From: an uncultured Collinsella sp.
GTDB taxonomy: Bacteria > Actinomycetota > Coriobacteriia > Coriobacteriales > Coriobacteriaceae
DNA length: 64,000 bases
Assembly: GCA_959020715.1 (NCBI GenBank)
Contig: CAUESV010000008.1
Coordinates: forward strand, 1 to 64,000
Direction of reading: 5' to 3'
The notes below the pieces were generated by a model. The model saw only the letters and a list, made by a program, of their open reading frames with translations, ran no database searches and was not told the origin of the DNA. Positions 49,768-59,395 of this stretch are shown here, piece by piece. Position numbers and translations under genes: made by a program. The first letter of the stretch is position 1; each line of letters begins with the position of its first letter.

Positions 49768-52509
49768 TTACTCGTCTAGGAGATCTTCTGGTATGTCGTT
49801 GCCGTCGCCTAGGTCGACTGGGGTTTCTTCGGGGACAGAGCTGTCTTCTGCGGCTTCGCCTTCGGGCTTCTCTTTGGCGGCTGTCATGCGAGCTACGGCG
49901 CAGATGCGATCGTTGTCGTCGACGGTCATCATCTTGACGCCCTGGGTGGCGCGGCCGGTCTGGCTGATCTCGTCGGTCTTGACGCGAATGACCGTCGCGC
50001 CCTCCGTCACGATGAACAGCTCGTGCTGCGGGCCCACCGTCTTCATGGCCGCGAGGTTACCCTTACGCTCGGTCATTTGGATGGTGTAGACGCCCTGGCC
50101 GCCGCGATTCTGCTCCGGGTAGTCCGCGACCGGCGTGCGCTTGCCGTAGCCGCGCTCGGTGATGACGAACAGATCGCCGTTGCCGTTAGTGACTTCCATG
50201 CCCAGAACGCTCACGCCGTCCTTCATGCCGATACCGCGAACGCCGCTGGTATCGCGGCCGGTGGCGCGCACCTGCTCCTCGGAGAACATGATCGCCTTGC
50301 CCGCGGTGGTGGCCAGGATAATCTTGTCGCCCTCGCGCACGCGGCGCACGTTCAGCAGCGCGTCGTCGTCACGCAGGTTGATAGCGATCAGGCCGTCGCG
50401 ACGGCTGCGGTCATATGCGCTCATCACGGTCTTCTTGACCATGCCGCTCTTGGTGGCAAACATCAGGTACTCGTCGGCAGGGAACTCGCGGCAGCTGATG
50501 ACGCTCGCGATCTTCTCGCCCTCCTCGAAAGGCAGCAAGTTGACGATCGCGGTACCGCGTGCCTGGCGCGTACCCACCGGCAGCTCGTGCACCTTCAGGC
50601 GATAGACCTTGCCCTTGCTCGAGAAGAACAGCACGTACTCGTGCGTGGACGCGATGAACATCTCATCGATGACATCGTCCTCTTTGAGGTTGACGCCCGA
50701 CACGCCCTTGCCGCCGCGCTTTTGGGCGCGGTAGGCGGCAACCGGGATACGCTTAACGTAGCCGGTGTGGGTGATGGTCACGACCATATCCTCGTCGGCG
50801 ATGAGGTCCTCGACATCCAGGTCCTTCTCAACCTGGCTGATCTCGGTGCGGCGCTTGTCGCCGAACTTCTTGGAGATCTCGCGCATCTCTTCCTTGATGA
50901 CGCCCAGGATCTTCTCCTCATGCGCCAGCAGGTCCTCGTAGTAGGCGATGGCGCGGCGCAGGCCGTCCAACTCTTCCTGAATCTTGTCGCGCTCCAGGCC
51001 GGTCAGGCGGCGCAGCTTCATCTCGAGGATGGCCGTGGTCTGCTCGGGCGTAAAGCCAAAGCGCTCGATCAAGCGGCTGCTGGCCTCGGAGTCGGTCTGC
51101 GAGGAGCGGATGATGCTAATGACCTCATCGATATGGTCGAGAGCCATCAAGTAGCCCTCAAGGATATGCGCGCGGGCCTGGGCCTTCTTAAGGTCGAAGC
51201 GGGTGCGGCGGGTGACTACGTCGACCTGGTGGTCGATGTAGTGCTGCAGCATCTCGCGCAGGCTCAGGCATTTGGGAACGCCGTTGACGAGCGCCAGGTT
51301 GTTGGCGCCAAAGGTCGTCTGCAGCGAGGTGTACTTATACAGGTTGTTGAGCACGACCTGCGGAATGACGCCCTTCTTGAGCTCGATGACCAGACGGATA
51401 CCCTTCTGGTTGGACTCATCGCGCATATCCGAGATGCCCTCGATGCGCTTGTCGTTGACGAGCTGGGCGATCTTCTCCTGCAGGGTGCCCTTGTTGACCA
51501 TGTAGGGAATCTCGGTAAAGACCAAGCGGCTGCGACCGGTCTTGGTGGACTCCACATGTGCCTTGGCACGCACGGTAATGGAGCCGCGGCCGGTCTCGTA
51601 GCTCTGCTTAATGCCGGCGCTGCCCATGATGATGGCGCCGGTGGGGAAATCCGGACCGGGCATGATCTGCATGAGCTCGTCGACGGTGGCGTCGGGGTTG
51701 TCGATCAGGTAGCAGGTGGCCTCGATCGCCTCGGTGAGGTTATGCGGAGCGATGTTGGTGGCCATGCCGACGGCGATGCCCTGGCTGCCGTTGACCAGCA
51801 GGTTGGGGAAGCGTGCAGGCAGCGCCACGGGCTCGGCGAGCGATTCGTCGTAGTTGGGCTGCCAGTCGACGGTATCCTTCTGCAAGTCACGCAGCAGTTC
51901 CATGGCGGGCTTGGCCAGGCGGCTCTCGGTGTAACGCATGGCCGCCGCGCCGTCGCCGTCGATGTTACCGAAGTTGCCGTGACCGTCGATGAGCGGCGTG
52001 CGCATGGAGAACCACTGCGCCAGGCGAACCATGGCCTCATAGACCGCGAAATCGCCGTGCGGGTGGTACTTACCGATAACTTCGCCGACCGTCCACGCCG
52101 ACTTCTTATGCGGGCGGTTGGGGTAGATGCCGCTCTCGTTCATCGCGTACAGGATGCGGCGGTGCACCGGCTTTAAGCCGTCGCGCACGTCCGGCAGGGC
52201 GCGCGCCGTGATGACCGACATCGAATACTCGATAAACGACTGCTTCATCTCGCGACCGAACTCCGAAATCTGGAGCTGGCCGCCGTTGATATCCTCGCCG
52301 GCCGAGGCGCCACGGTCGACTTCGCCAAAGCTCTCCTCGAGCTCGGCGTCGTCGTCCTCTTCCTCCTCATCATCGGCATCGGGGTTATAGGCGTCCGGAT
52401 CGCCGTCCTCGCCCTGCTCAGCACGGGCGAGCAGGCGCTTCAGATCATCGGGCATGCCGGCATCGCCAGCCTCGTCCATACCCTCATTGTTGTTGATATC
52501 GTCTGCCAC
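49768..52509 (-). CDS. gyrA: DNA gyrase subunit A
   Basis: A 913-residue gyrase cleavage subunit. Residues 1-80 are an acidic extension (DADDEEEEDDDAELEE) absent from typical GyrA. Catalytic Tyr193 is in AAAMRYTESRL. The quinolone region reads HPHGDFAVYEAMVRLAQ: Phe154 occupies the position of E. coli Ser83 and Glu158 that of Asp87. The GyrA-box (QKRGGKG) and C-terminal pinwheel repeats are present. It follows gyrB by 11 bp. Confidence 0.97.
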   Translation of the reverse strand: MADDINNNEGMDEAGDAGMPDDLKRLLARAEQGEDGDPDAYNPDADDEEEEDDDAELEESFGEVDRGASAGEDINGGQLQISEFGREMKQSFIEYSMSVITARALPDVRDGLKPVHRRILYAMNESGIYPNRPHKKSAWTVGEVIGKYHPHGDFAVYEAMVRLAQWFSMRTPLIDGHGNFGNIDGDGAAAMRYTESRLAKPAMELLRDLQKDTVDWQPNYDESLAEPVALPARFPNLLVNGSQGIAVGMATNIAPHNLTEAIEATCYLIDNPDATVDELMQIMPGPDFPTGAIIMGSAGIKQSYETGRGSITVRAKAHVESTKTGRSRLVFTEIPYMVNKGTLQEKIAQLVNDKRIEGISDMRDESNQKGIRLVIELKKGVIPQVVLNNLYKYTSLQTTFGANNLALVNGVPKCLSLREMLQHYIDHQVDVVTRRTRFDLKKAQARAHILEGYLMALDHIDEVISIIRSSQTDSEASSRLIERFGFTPEQTTAILEMKLRRLTGLERDKIQEELDGLRRAIAYYEDLLAHEEKILGVIKEEMREISKKFGDKRRTEISQVEKDLDVEDLIADEDMVVTITHTGYVKRIPVAAYRAQKRGGKGVSGVNLKEDDVIDEMFIASTHEYVLFFSSKGKVYRLKVHELPVGTRQARGTAIVNLLPFEEGEKIASVISCREFPADEYLMFATKSGMVKKTVMSAYDRSRRDGLIAINLRDDDALLNVRRVREGDKIILATTAGKAIMFSEEQVRATGRDTSGVRGIGMKDGVSVLGMEVTNGNGDLFVITERGYGKRTPVADYPEQNRGGQGVYTIQMTERKGNLAAMKTVGPQHELFIVTEGATVIRVKTDEISQTGRATQGVKMMTVDDNDRICAVARMTAAKEKPEGEAAEDSSVPEETPVDLGDGNDIPEDLLDE

Positions 52510-52520
52510 GTTACCTCCTC

Positions 52521-54551
52521 TTAAGCGTCAAGGAATCGTGCATCATGCGCATGTTTTTCAATGTACTCGCGGCGATAGCCGACCTCGGAACCCATCAGCT
52601 CACGCACGGCGCGGTCCGCCACCACGGCGTCCTCGATCGACACGCGCTGCAGGATGCGGGTCTTGGGGTCCATCGTCGTCGAGGCAAGCTGCTTGGGGTC
52701 CATCTCGCCCAGACCCTTGTAGCGCTGGACGGTATAGCCCTTGCGCTTCTTGGTAATCTTGCCATCCTTGGCCTTGCCGTCCTCGTCGTTGTCGTCGGGG
52801 TTCAGGCCCAGGCTCTGGATGGTGTCGCGCAGGATCTCGTCTTCGGGCTGGCGGCCGTTGGGATACACGTAGTGGATCTTGTTGCGCACCTTAATGCCAA
52901 AGATGGGCGGGCAGGCAACATAGACGTAGCCGGCATCGATCAGCGGACGCATGTACTTGTAGAAGAACGTCAGCAGCAGGATGCGGATATGCGCACCGTC
53001 AACGTCTGCATCGGTCATGATGATGATCTTGTGGTAGCGCGCCTTGGTGATATCGAAGTCGCCGCCGTCGCCGGCGCTCGTCGTAACGCCGCAGCCGATT
53101 GCGGTAATCAGCGACTGGATGGTGTCACTCGAGAACGCGCGGTGGTCGCCCACGCGCTCGACGTTCAAAATCTTACCGCGCAGGGGCAGAATCGCCTGGA
53201 TGTCTCGGCGACGGCCGTCCTTGGCCGAACCGCCTGCCGAGTCGCCCTCTACGATGAAGAGCTCGGTCAGCTCGGCATCGCGCACCGAGCAGTCGGCGAG
53301 CTTACCGGGCAGGGACGCCGTCTCGAGCAGGCTCTTGCGGCGGGTCGCCTCGCGCGCCTTGCGGGCGGCATTGCGCGCCTTGCAGGCCTGCTGCGCCTTC
53401 TTGACGATCTCGCGAGCGGGCTTAGGGTGCTCCTCGAGGTAATCGGCGAGGCCGTCGGTCACAATCTTGAGCGTGAGCGCGCGCATATAGGAGCTGCCGA
53501 GCTTGGCCTTGGTCTGGCCCTCAAACTGCGGATCGGGCAGCTTGACCGAGATAACGGCCGAAAGGCCCTCGCGCACATCGTCGCCGGTCAGGTTGGCATC
53601 TTTTTCCTTGAGCAGGTTCTGCTTGCGCGCGTAATCGTTGATCACGCGGGTGAGCGCGGTGCGGAAGCCCTCAAGGTGCATGCCGCCCTCGGGAGTGTAG
53701 ATGTCGTTGGCGAACGACATGACGTTCTCGCCGTAGCCGCTATTCCACTGCAGGGAAACCTCGACCTCGCCCATCTTGGCCACAGGCGCGTCCGGGTCCG
53801 ATTTGCCCTCGATGTAGATGGGCTCCTTAAAGGCCTCGGGGACGTCCTTGCCCTCGTTGAGGAACTTGACGAAGTCGATGATGCCGCCCTCGTAGCAAAA
53901 CTCCTCCACATGGGGAGTCGCCTCGCGCTCGTCGGTCAGCACGATTTTGAGGTTCTTATTGAGGAACGCCGTCTCCTGCAGACGGTTGTGCAGCGTATCG
54001 AAATCATAGATGCAGGTCTCGAAGATCTCGTCGTCGGGCCAGAAAGTGACGGTGGTGCCCGTCGAATCCGAGGTGCCCACGACTTCCATCTTCTTGACGG
54101 TCTTGCCGCGCGAGAACTCCATCTCGTAGGTGTTGCCATCGCGACGAACCTGAACGACCACGCGCTTGGACAGTGCGTTGACGACGGAGATGCCCACGCC
54201 GTGCAGGCCGCCCGAGACCTTATAGGCCGAGTTATCGAACTTACCGCCGGCGTGCAAGATCGTCATGACGACCTCGAGCGTCGGGATCTTTTTAACAGGG
54301 TGCTCGTCGACGGGGATACCGCGACCGTTGTCGACGACCGTGATGGAGTTGTCGGCGTGGACCGTCACCTGGATCTCGGTGCAGAAACCGGCCATGGCCT
54401 CGTCGACGGAGTTGTCAACGATCTCCCACACCAGGTGATGCAGACCGCTGGCGCTCGTCGAGCCGATATACATGCCCGGGCGCTTACGAACAGCCTCGAG
54501 ACCTTCGAGAATCTTAATCTCGCCGCCATCGTAATCGTTTTCGTTTGCCAC
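52521..54551 (-). CDS. gyrB: DNA gyrase subunit B
   Basis: A 676-residue ATPase subunit. GTG 54551 is chosen as start because aaggagg precedes it at good spacing. GHKL ATPase: EIVDNSVDEAMAG, VDNGRGIPVDEH and GGLHGVGISVVNALS; then transducer and TOPRIM with FIVEGDSAGGSA and DADVDGAHIR; C-terminus includes QRYKGLGEMDP. Length is that of non-enterobacterial GyrB. Possible promoter upstream lies against the dciA terminator. Confidence 0.97.
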   Translation of the reverse strand: MANENDYDGGEIKILEGLEAVRKRPGMYIGSTSASGLHHLVWEIVDNSVDEAMAGFCTEIQVTVHADNSITVVDNGRGIPVDEHPVKKIPTLEVVMTILHAGGKFDNSAYKVSGGLHGVGISVVNALSKRVVVQVRRDGNTYEMEFSRGKTVKKMEVVGTSDSTGTTVTFWPDDEIFETCIYDFDTLHNRLQETAFLNKNLKIVLTDEREATPHVEEFCYEGGIIDFVKFLNEGKDVPEAFKEPIYIEGKSDPDAPVAKMGEVEVSLQWNSGYGENVMSFANDIYTPEGGMHLEGFRTALTRVINDYARKQNLLKEKDANLTGDDVREGLSAVISVKLPDPQFEGQTKAKLGSSYMRALTLKIVTDGLADYLEEHPKPAREIVKKAQQACKARNAARKAREATRRKSLLETASLPGKLADCSVRDAELTELFIVEGDSAGGSAKDGRRRDIQAILPLRGKILNVERVGDHRAFSSDTIQSLITAIGCGVTTSAGDGGDFDITKARYHKIIIMTDADVDGAHIRILLLTFFYKYMRPLIDAGYVYVACPPIFGIKVRNKIHYVYPNGRQPEDEILRDTIQSLGLNPDDNDEDGKAKDGKITKKRKGYTVQRYKGLGEMDPKQLASTTMDPKTRILQRVSIEDAVVADRAVRELMGSEVGYRREYIEKHAHDARFLDA

Positions 54552-54604
54552 ACGTCCTCCTTCAGTCAAGAAAATGTGTACAGCCTTACTAGTTTATCGT
54601 AAAA

Positions 54605-54630
54605 AAATACCCTCGGGAACGAGGGTATTT
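54605..54630 (-). terminator. Terminator after the dnaA-dnaN-recF-dciA operon
   Basis: Minus strand aaataccctcg ttcc cgagggtattt followed by a T-run; 27 bp past the dciA stop. Confidence 0.9.
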
Positions 54631-54656
54631 GGCTCTACAAGGCCACCAGATGCGAT

Positions 54657-55220
54657 TTAAGGCTCTTTTTTGCTTTGCACGCCCTTGGCCCACTCGGCAC
54701 TGGCTCTCATGGCGTTCTCGAGGGCCTCGCGCAGTTTTTGGTCTTCGATGGGCGCCACTTGGCACTCAATCTCGGTGCGCTCGGCATCGCTGAGGTCGGC
54801 ATGCGGGGCCGGCGGGCGCTCTGTCGTCGCCGGGCGCAGGCGCTCCTTGGCGGCGGGCGGCGTGTGACCGGGTGCGGTGGTTTTGAACACCAGGCCGTCC
54901 ACATGCGCACCGGCGCGCTCCATGCGCGCGCGGATGATCTCGCGCAACAGCGTCATTTCCTGCGTCCACGAGGGCGAGTCGAGATACACCAGCAGTTCAT
55001 TGGACTCGGGCAGGTAACGCAGCCCCGTCACATGCCGCCCCTCGCGCGTGCCCGAGCACACCGCGTTCCACGCGCGATAGACCGCGCGCGACTCCTCGGC
55101 AGCCTCCATCTGCGCACGGCGCTCAGGGGTCGCAGCCGCCAGGATGCGTTGGCGCTCTGCGTTCAAAAAGCCACTGAAGGCGACCGTTTCGCTCTCGCGC
55201 TCGTAATTAGCACGTCTCAC
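54657..55220 (-). CDS. dciA: DciA-like (DUF721) protein
   Basis: A 187-residue protein. DUF721 core ~35-115: AVYRAWNAVCSG, GRHVTGLRYLPESNELLVYLDSPSWTQEMTLLREII. DciA loads or assists the DnaB helicase in bacteria lacking DnaC/DnaI, and this recF-gyrB position is typical in Actinomycetota. GTG 55220 overlaps the recF stop by 14 bases. The C-terminal third is low complexity and charged. Confidence 0.85.
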   Translation of the reverse strand: MRRANYERESETVAFSGFLNAERQRILAAATPERRAQMEAAEESRAVYRAWNAVCSGTREGRHVTGLRYLPESNELLVYLDSPSWTQEMTLLREIIRARMERAGAHVDGLVFKTTAPGHTPPAAKERLRPATTERPPAPHADLSDAERTEIECQVAPIEDQKLREALENAMRASAEWAKGVQSKKEP

Positions 55221-56313
55221 CCATGCTCACCACCTTGGCTCGATCAAGCAGGTCATCGGTAAAGTACCCCAGGTTGGTCGTGGTTATGACCGTCTGGATA
55301 TCATCTCCGATCAGCCGCAGAAAAGCGGCGCGGCGCTCGCCGTCGAGTTCGCTCATCACGTCGTCCAAAAGCAGCAGTGGGGCGGTGCCCAGGACATCGC
55401 GAGCCACGGCCACCTCCGCCACCTTCCAGGACAGCACCAACGTTCGCTGCTGTCCTTGGCTGGCAAACGAACGGGCGGAGCGACCCGCCACGGTAAACTC
55501 AATCTCGTCGCGATGCGGTCCCACCAGCGTCACGCCGCGGCGAATTTCCTCGTCGGCGTGCTCATCGAGGGCAGCCAGCATGCGCTCGTACGCCCAGCCC
55601 TTCAGCTCTTCGCGATCCTCGACCTGGGGCAAATCCCCCAGCGTGGACGCATAGGACACGTTGGCGGCCTCACCGGACGCCACTTGCCCGTAGGCAGCGC
55701 GCACATGGCCCGCCAGCCGGTCGAGTAGGGCCAACCGGTGCACGAGCAGGGCCGAGCCCGCGCGGGCAATCGAATCGTTCCACGCGCCGAGCATCTCGCG
55801 GCAGCACCAGGTCTCCTTGAGCAAGGCATTACGCTGGGTCACGCAACGCCCATAGGTATTCGCAAGATCGGCATAGCGTGCGCTCAGTTGCATGCCAAAG
55901 TCATCGAGGGCGGCGCGGCGCACACTGGCGCCTCGCTTAACCATGTCCAGATGGTCGGGACAAAACAGCACGCTCGGCAGAACCCCGCGCACACCGGCGG
56001 CGGAGCATCTCTTGCCGTTGCGGCTAAACGAGCGCTTACCGTCCCCCGCGCTCAATCCCATATCAAGCACGCGGCCGTCGCCCTCGAGCCTCAGCTCGAC
56101 CTTGCACGAGCCCACGCCGTCATGGACGAGCTCGGCTGCGGTCGGATGCCTAAACGAGGCACCGCTCGTCAGCAGCTGCAGCGCCTCTATGAGATTGGTC
56201 TTTCCCGCTGCGTTGGGTCCCGCAAGTATCGTCACGCCCTCGTCCAGGGCAAGGCGATAGCTATCGAAGCTGCGGTAGTGCGCGACGGAAAGATCGCGGG
56301 CGAACATGGTCAT
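55207..56313 (-). CDS. recF: DNA replication and repair protein RecF
   Basis: A 368-residue SMC-like ATPase that loads RecA at gaps. Walker A LAGPNAAGKTNLIEAL (~31-46), signature around FASQGQQRTLVLSWKVAE and Walker B PLLLLDDVMSELD are present. ATG 56313 is proposed (another ATG two codons in). It begins 10 bp after the dnaN stop. The frame runs further upstream into dnaN antisense-frame sequence and is not used. Confidence 0.94.
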   Translation of the reverse strand: MTMFARDLSVAHYRSFDSYRLALDEGVTILAGPNAAGKTNLIEALQLLTSGASFRHPTAAELVHDGVGSCKVELRLEGDGRVLDMGLSAGDGKRSFSRNGKRCSAAGVRGVLPSVLFCPDHLDMVKRGASVRRAALDDFGMQLSARYADLANTYGRCVTQRNALLKETWCCREMLGAWNDSIARAGSALLVHRLALLDRLAGHVRAAYGQVASGEAANVSYASTLGDLPQVEDREELKGWAYERMLAALDEHADEEIRRGVTLVGPHRDEIEFTVAGRSARSFASQGQQRTLVLSWKVAEVAVARDVLGTAPLLLLDDVMSELDGERRAAFLRLIGDDIQTVITTTNLGYFTDDLLDRAKVVSMGETC

Positions 56314-56323
56314 GGGGCGGTTG

Positions 56324-57427
56324 CTAGATGCGGACCGGCATGACCAGGTACAGGTAGTTGATCTTGTCGTAGGACTTGAAGATGCCCGCCTGCGAGTAGC
56401 TCTTGAGCTCCAGCGTGATCTCCTTCTCCTTGGACAGGGCGTTGAGGCAGCCGAAGATGTAGTGGTAGTTGAAGGCGATGGTGCCCGACTCGCCCTCGGC
56501 CTCGACATCGATCGTCTCCTGTGCAAGGTCCTGGTCATTGGAAATGGAGGACAGGCCCATCTGCCCGTTCTCGACATCGATCTCGAACTTGACGGCGGGG
56601 TTGGCGCTCGCGATAACGGCCACGCGCTTGAGGGCGGCGTTAAAGGCGGCGACGTCGATCTTGACGCTCGTCACGCACGAATCGGGGATGAGCTGCTTGT
56701 AGTTGGGGTACACGCCCTCGATACGACGCGACACGTAGGTGGTGTTGCCGGCCTCAAAGACGACCTGGGTGTCGGTAGCCCCGATCATGATGGTCGCCTG
56801 GCTGGCCATGATGTTCAGTGCGTCGTTAAAGGCGTCAGCCGGAACGTTGAGCTCAAAGGAGCCCTCGAGGGTCGAGGTCTCGACCTGCGTATCGCACACG
56901 GCCAAGCGGAAGGAGTCGGTCGCCACCAGGCGCACGGTGTTGTTCTCGACCTTCATGTGCACGCCGCCCAGGATGGGGCGAGCCTTGTCGGTCGAGGTGA
57001 CGCGCCACACGCGGCCGACCATCTCGGACAAGATATCGGTCGGCAGCTCCACGGCACTCTCGATGGCATAGGCCGGAAACTCAGGGAAGTCATTGGCATC
57101 GAGCGTGTTCAGGCGGAACGAGCTCTTCTCGCAACTGATCAGTACCTGGCGCTCGGACAGCTCAAAGGTGACCGGGGCATCGGGGAGAGTCTTGGTGATA
57201 TTGGAGAGCATCTTACAGGGGATAACCATCTCGCCCTCTTCTTCGACATGCGCCGCGATGCGATGACGGATCGAGATGGTGTAGTTAGAGGTCTGGAATT
57301 CCAAGATGCCGTCTTGCGCCTTGACGAGCACGCCCGACAGGATGGGAAGGGTGGATGCCGAAGCGACACCCTTCATAACGACGCCGATGGCTTGTGTAAG
57401 CGAGCTCTGGCTGACGGTGAACTTCAT
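56324..57427 (-). CDS. dnaN: DNA polymerase III sliding clamp
   Basis: A 367-residue beta clamp with three similar domains. MKFTVSQSSLTQAIGVVMKGV start, SLTQ-type repeats, and the C-terminal end YSQAGIFKSYDKINYLYLVMPVRI containing the MPVRI hydrophobic-pocket motif. Located between dnaA (237 bp intergenic) and recF. Confidence 0.97.
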   Translation of the reverse strand: MKFTVSQSSLTQAIGVVMKGVASASTLPILSGVLVKAQDGILEFQTSNYTISIRHRIAAHVEEEGEMVIPCKMLSNITKTLPDAPVTFELSERQVLISCEKSSFRLNTLDANDFPEFPAYAIESAVELPTDILSEMVGRVWRVTSTDKARPILGGVHMKVENNTVRLVATDSFRLAVCDTQVETSTLEGSFELNVPADAFNDALNIMASQATIMIGATDTQVVFEAGNTTYVSRRIEGVYPNYKQLIPDSCVTSVKIDVAAFNAALKRVAVIASANPAVKFEIDVENGQMGLSSISNDQDLAQETIDVEAEGESGTIAFNYHYIFGCLNALSKEKEITLELKSYSQAGIFKSYDKINYLYLVMPVRI

Positions 57428-57664
57428 CTTTAATACCTTTCTATAGATATAAATATCTTAATAATAGTAATAGCACTGACGAAACTGTTGATTACTTCCA
57501 AAGACGCAGGTCAGACCCAGAAAGAGAATCGACAGCAACCTGTGTGCAACAGGGGTGGTTTTCCACGTTCAAAACCTGCGCAAAACTTTTCATCACCGCG
57601 GATTGGGTTTTAGACACCTTATGCCCGTGGTTTCGACAAGTTTTCAACAGGTGTCTCTATTTCC
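57428..57664. other. dnaA-dnaN intergenic region, candidate origin part 1
   Basis: AT-rich 57441-57472 (ctatagatataaatatctta) could be an unwinding element. DnaA-box-like 9-mers: TTTTCCACG (57559-57567), TTTCGACAA (57631-57639) and TTTTCAACA (57641-57649). In many Actinobacteria oriC is in this gap. Confidence 0.5.
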
Positions 57665-59380
57665 CTATGAGCGCAGTGTAATTTTATCGCGCAGCGACTT
57701 GAGGTCTTCGGTGACGGTGCGGTCTTCCTGGATCATCTTCTGGACCTTTTTGTAACTCGTGCTGACGGTCGAGTGGTTGCGGTTGCCAAATTCGGCGCCT
57801 GCCGCCGTGGTCGTCATCTCGCACATCTCGATGGCCAGATAGATGGCAATGTGGCGTGCTTTGGCTATATTGGCGTTGCGACGCGGGCCGATGAGCTCCT
57901 CGTGCGTCACGCCGTACTGCTCTTCGATGACGGACTGAACCGTTTGCACGTTGATCTTTTTGGCCGATGTGTCGAAGTACTGGCTGGCGATGGCGTCGAT
58001 ATCGTCAAAGGTGAGCTCCCCGCCCTCGCGCTCGCGGTCGCCCGCCTCGCCGGCGCAGCGCTCGCAGAAGCTCTCGAGTTCGCGGATGTTGGTGCCCGAC
58101 ACCTCTGCCATGTGCTTAAAGTGCTCATCGGTCAGGTGCCCGCCGTCGCCCCCGTAGGCCGCCAGCAGTGAGTCGTCGCCTGCCTCGGGAGCGGCGACGA
58201 TGGTGTTCTCGTAATAGCGCTGCAAGATCTTGTATTTCATCTCGTAGCTGGGCTCTGCGACCAGGCAGAGCATGCCGGCGTTGAAGCGGCTGGTCAGACG
58301 CTCGTCCATGCTCAGGTCCTTGGGGGCGCGGTCTGCCGCGATGACGACCTTCTTGTTGTTGCGGATGAACTCGTCCATGAGCTGGAAAAAGTAGTCCACG
58401 CTCGCGCGCTTGCCGATGATGTTTTGGATGTCATCGATGATGAGCACGTCCACGCCGTGGTACGCCTGCATGATGGGGGCGTTGCTCTTCTTTTGGCGGT
58501 CGAACTCGGTCATCAGGTCGTCCAGATATGCCTGGGAGTTGGCATACTTGACCTTGATCTCGGGCGACTTCTCGGCGAGCTCGTTTTTGATGGCAAGCAG
58601 CAGGTGGGTCTTGCCCAAGCCCGATTTGCCGTAGATGAACAGTGATGTGCACGTGCCGCGTTCGTCCGCGAGGGCGGCAAACTTGAGTGCCGAGCGATAG
58701 GCATGGCTGTTCTCGGGACCGTAGACAAAGTTTTCGAAGGTAAATTTTGAGTTCGCGGCGAGTGGGGCTCCATCCGTATTCTGCTCGGCCGGCGCTGGCA
58801 TGGGTGAAGCGGGGGCCGCAGCTTGCGTGGATTTAGTCGGCGTTCCGCCCTTCATCTGGTTCATCATGCGACGAAAATCATCGGCCGAGAGCGTGTTCTT
58901 GATTGCAATGCCCGAATCCGCGCCCGCCGCTGCGTCGTGGGCGATGGGCATGTGCGTGACGGGTGCGTTCGTTGACGTCGCCGCCGCGGTCGGCAACGGT
59001 GTCATGGTTTCACGGGAAACATCGCTGTGCTGGTGCTCGATTGTCGGCACGTCGCCTGCGGAGGCCGGCACCGCCGGGGAAGCAGCGGGAGCCGTGGCGG
59101 CCGCCGTCGCGGCAGCGGATTCCGTCGCGGCGCCTTGCGGCGCCACGATGTCGAGCGCAATCGGTGCAAAGGCGATTTCTTCCAGATAGGCCTCAATAGT
59201 CGGCTGATGCTTTTTGAGCTGCGCGATGGCAAAGCGCGAGGGGGCCTCGATCGTGAGCGTATCTTCGGTCAGGCTTATGGCGCGCGATTGCCCCAACATG
59301 TTGATGAGGCGTGCATCTTGGCCGTCGCGCTGGCAAAAGGCGATGGCATCCCCCAGGATGATGCTTGCTTCCTCGTCCAC
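57665..59380 (-). CDS. dnaA: Chromosomal replication initiator DnaA
   Basis: A 571-residue AAA+ initiator. Domain I ~1-80, Ala/Pro-rich linker II ~80-210 (longer than average), AAA+ ~211-400 with Walker A GKSGLGKT (251-258), Walker B VLIIDD and Arg365 in LTSRF. Domain IV ~480-571 has the recognition motif GNRNHSTV (535-538 NHST) where E. coli has DHTT. The 237-bp gap to dnaN and the 345-bp gap beyond the next gene both hold box-like sequences. Confidence 0.97.
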   Translation of the reverse strand: MDEEASIILGDAIAFCQRDGQDARLINMLGQSRAISLTEDTLTIEAPSRFAIAQLKKHQPTIEAYLEEIAFAPIALDIVAPQGAATESAAATAAATAPAASPAVPASAGDVPTIEHQHSDVSRETMTPLPTAAATSTNAPVTHMPIAHDAAAGADSGIAIKNTLSADDFRRMMNQMKGGTPTKSTQAAAPASPMPAPAEQNTDGAPLAANSKFTFENFVYGPENSHAYRSALKFAALADERGTCTSLFIYGKSGLGKTHLLLAIKNELAEKSPEIKVKYANSQAYLDDLMTEFDRQKKSNAPIMQAYHGVDVLIIDDIQNIIGKRASVDYFFQLMDEFIRNNKKVVIAADRAPKDLSMDERLTSRFNAGMLCLVAEPSYEMKYKILQRYYENTIVAAPEAGDDSLLAAYGGDGGHLTDEHFKHMAEVSGTNIRELESFCERCAGEAGDREREGGELTFDDIDAIASQYFDTSAKKINVQTVQSVIEEQYGVTHEELIGPRRNANIAKARHIAIYLAIEMCEMTTTAAGAEFGNRNHSTVSTSYKKVQKMIQEDRTVTEDLKSLRDKITLRS

Positions 59381-59395
59381 TGTCTCTCCCGTTCT

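Noticed and set aside
50023..52176. 717-codon plus-strand open frame opposite gyrA
   Set aside because: It is antisense to a certain gene; strong G/C third-position bias keeps the opposite frame free of stops. The translation is His/Leu/Gly-rich with no domain.
52545..54602. 685-codon plus-strand open frame opposite gyrB
   Set aside because: Same cause: codon bias of gyrB; no start signal or recognisable domain.
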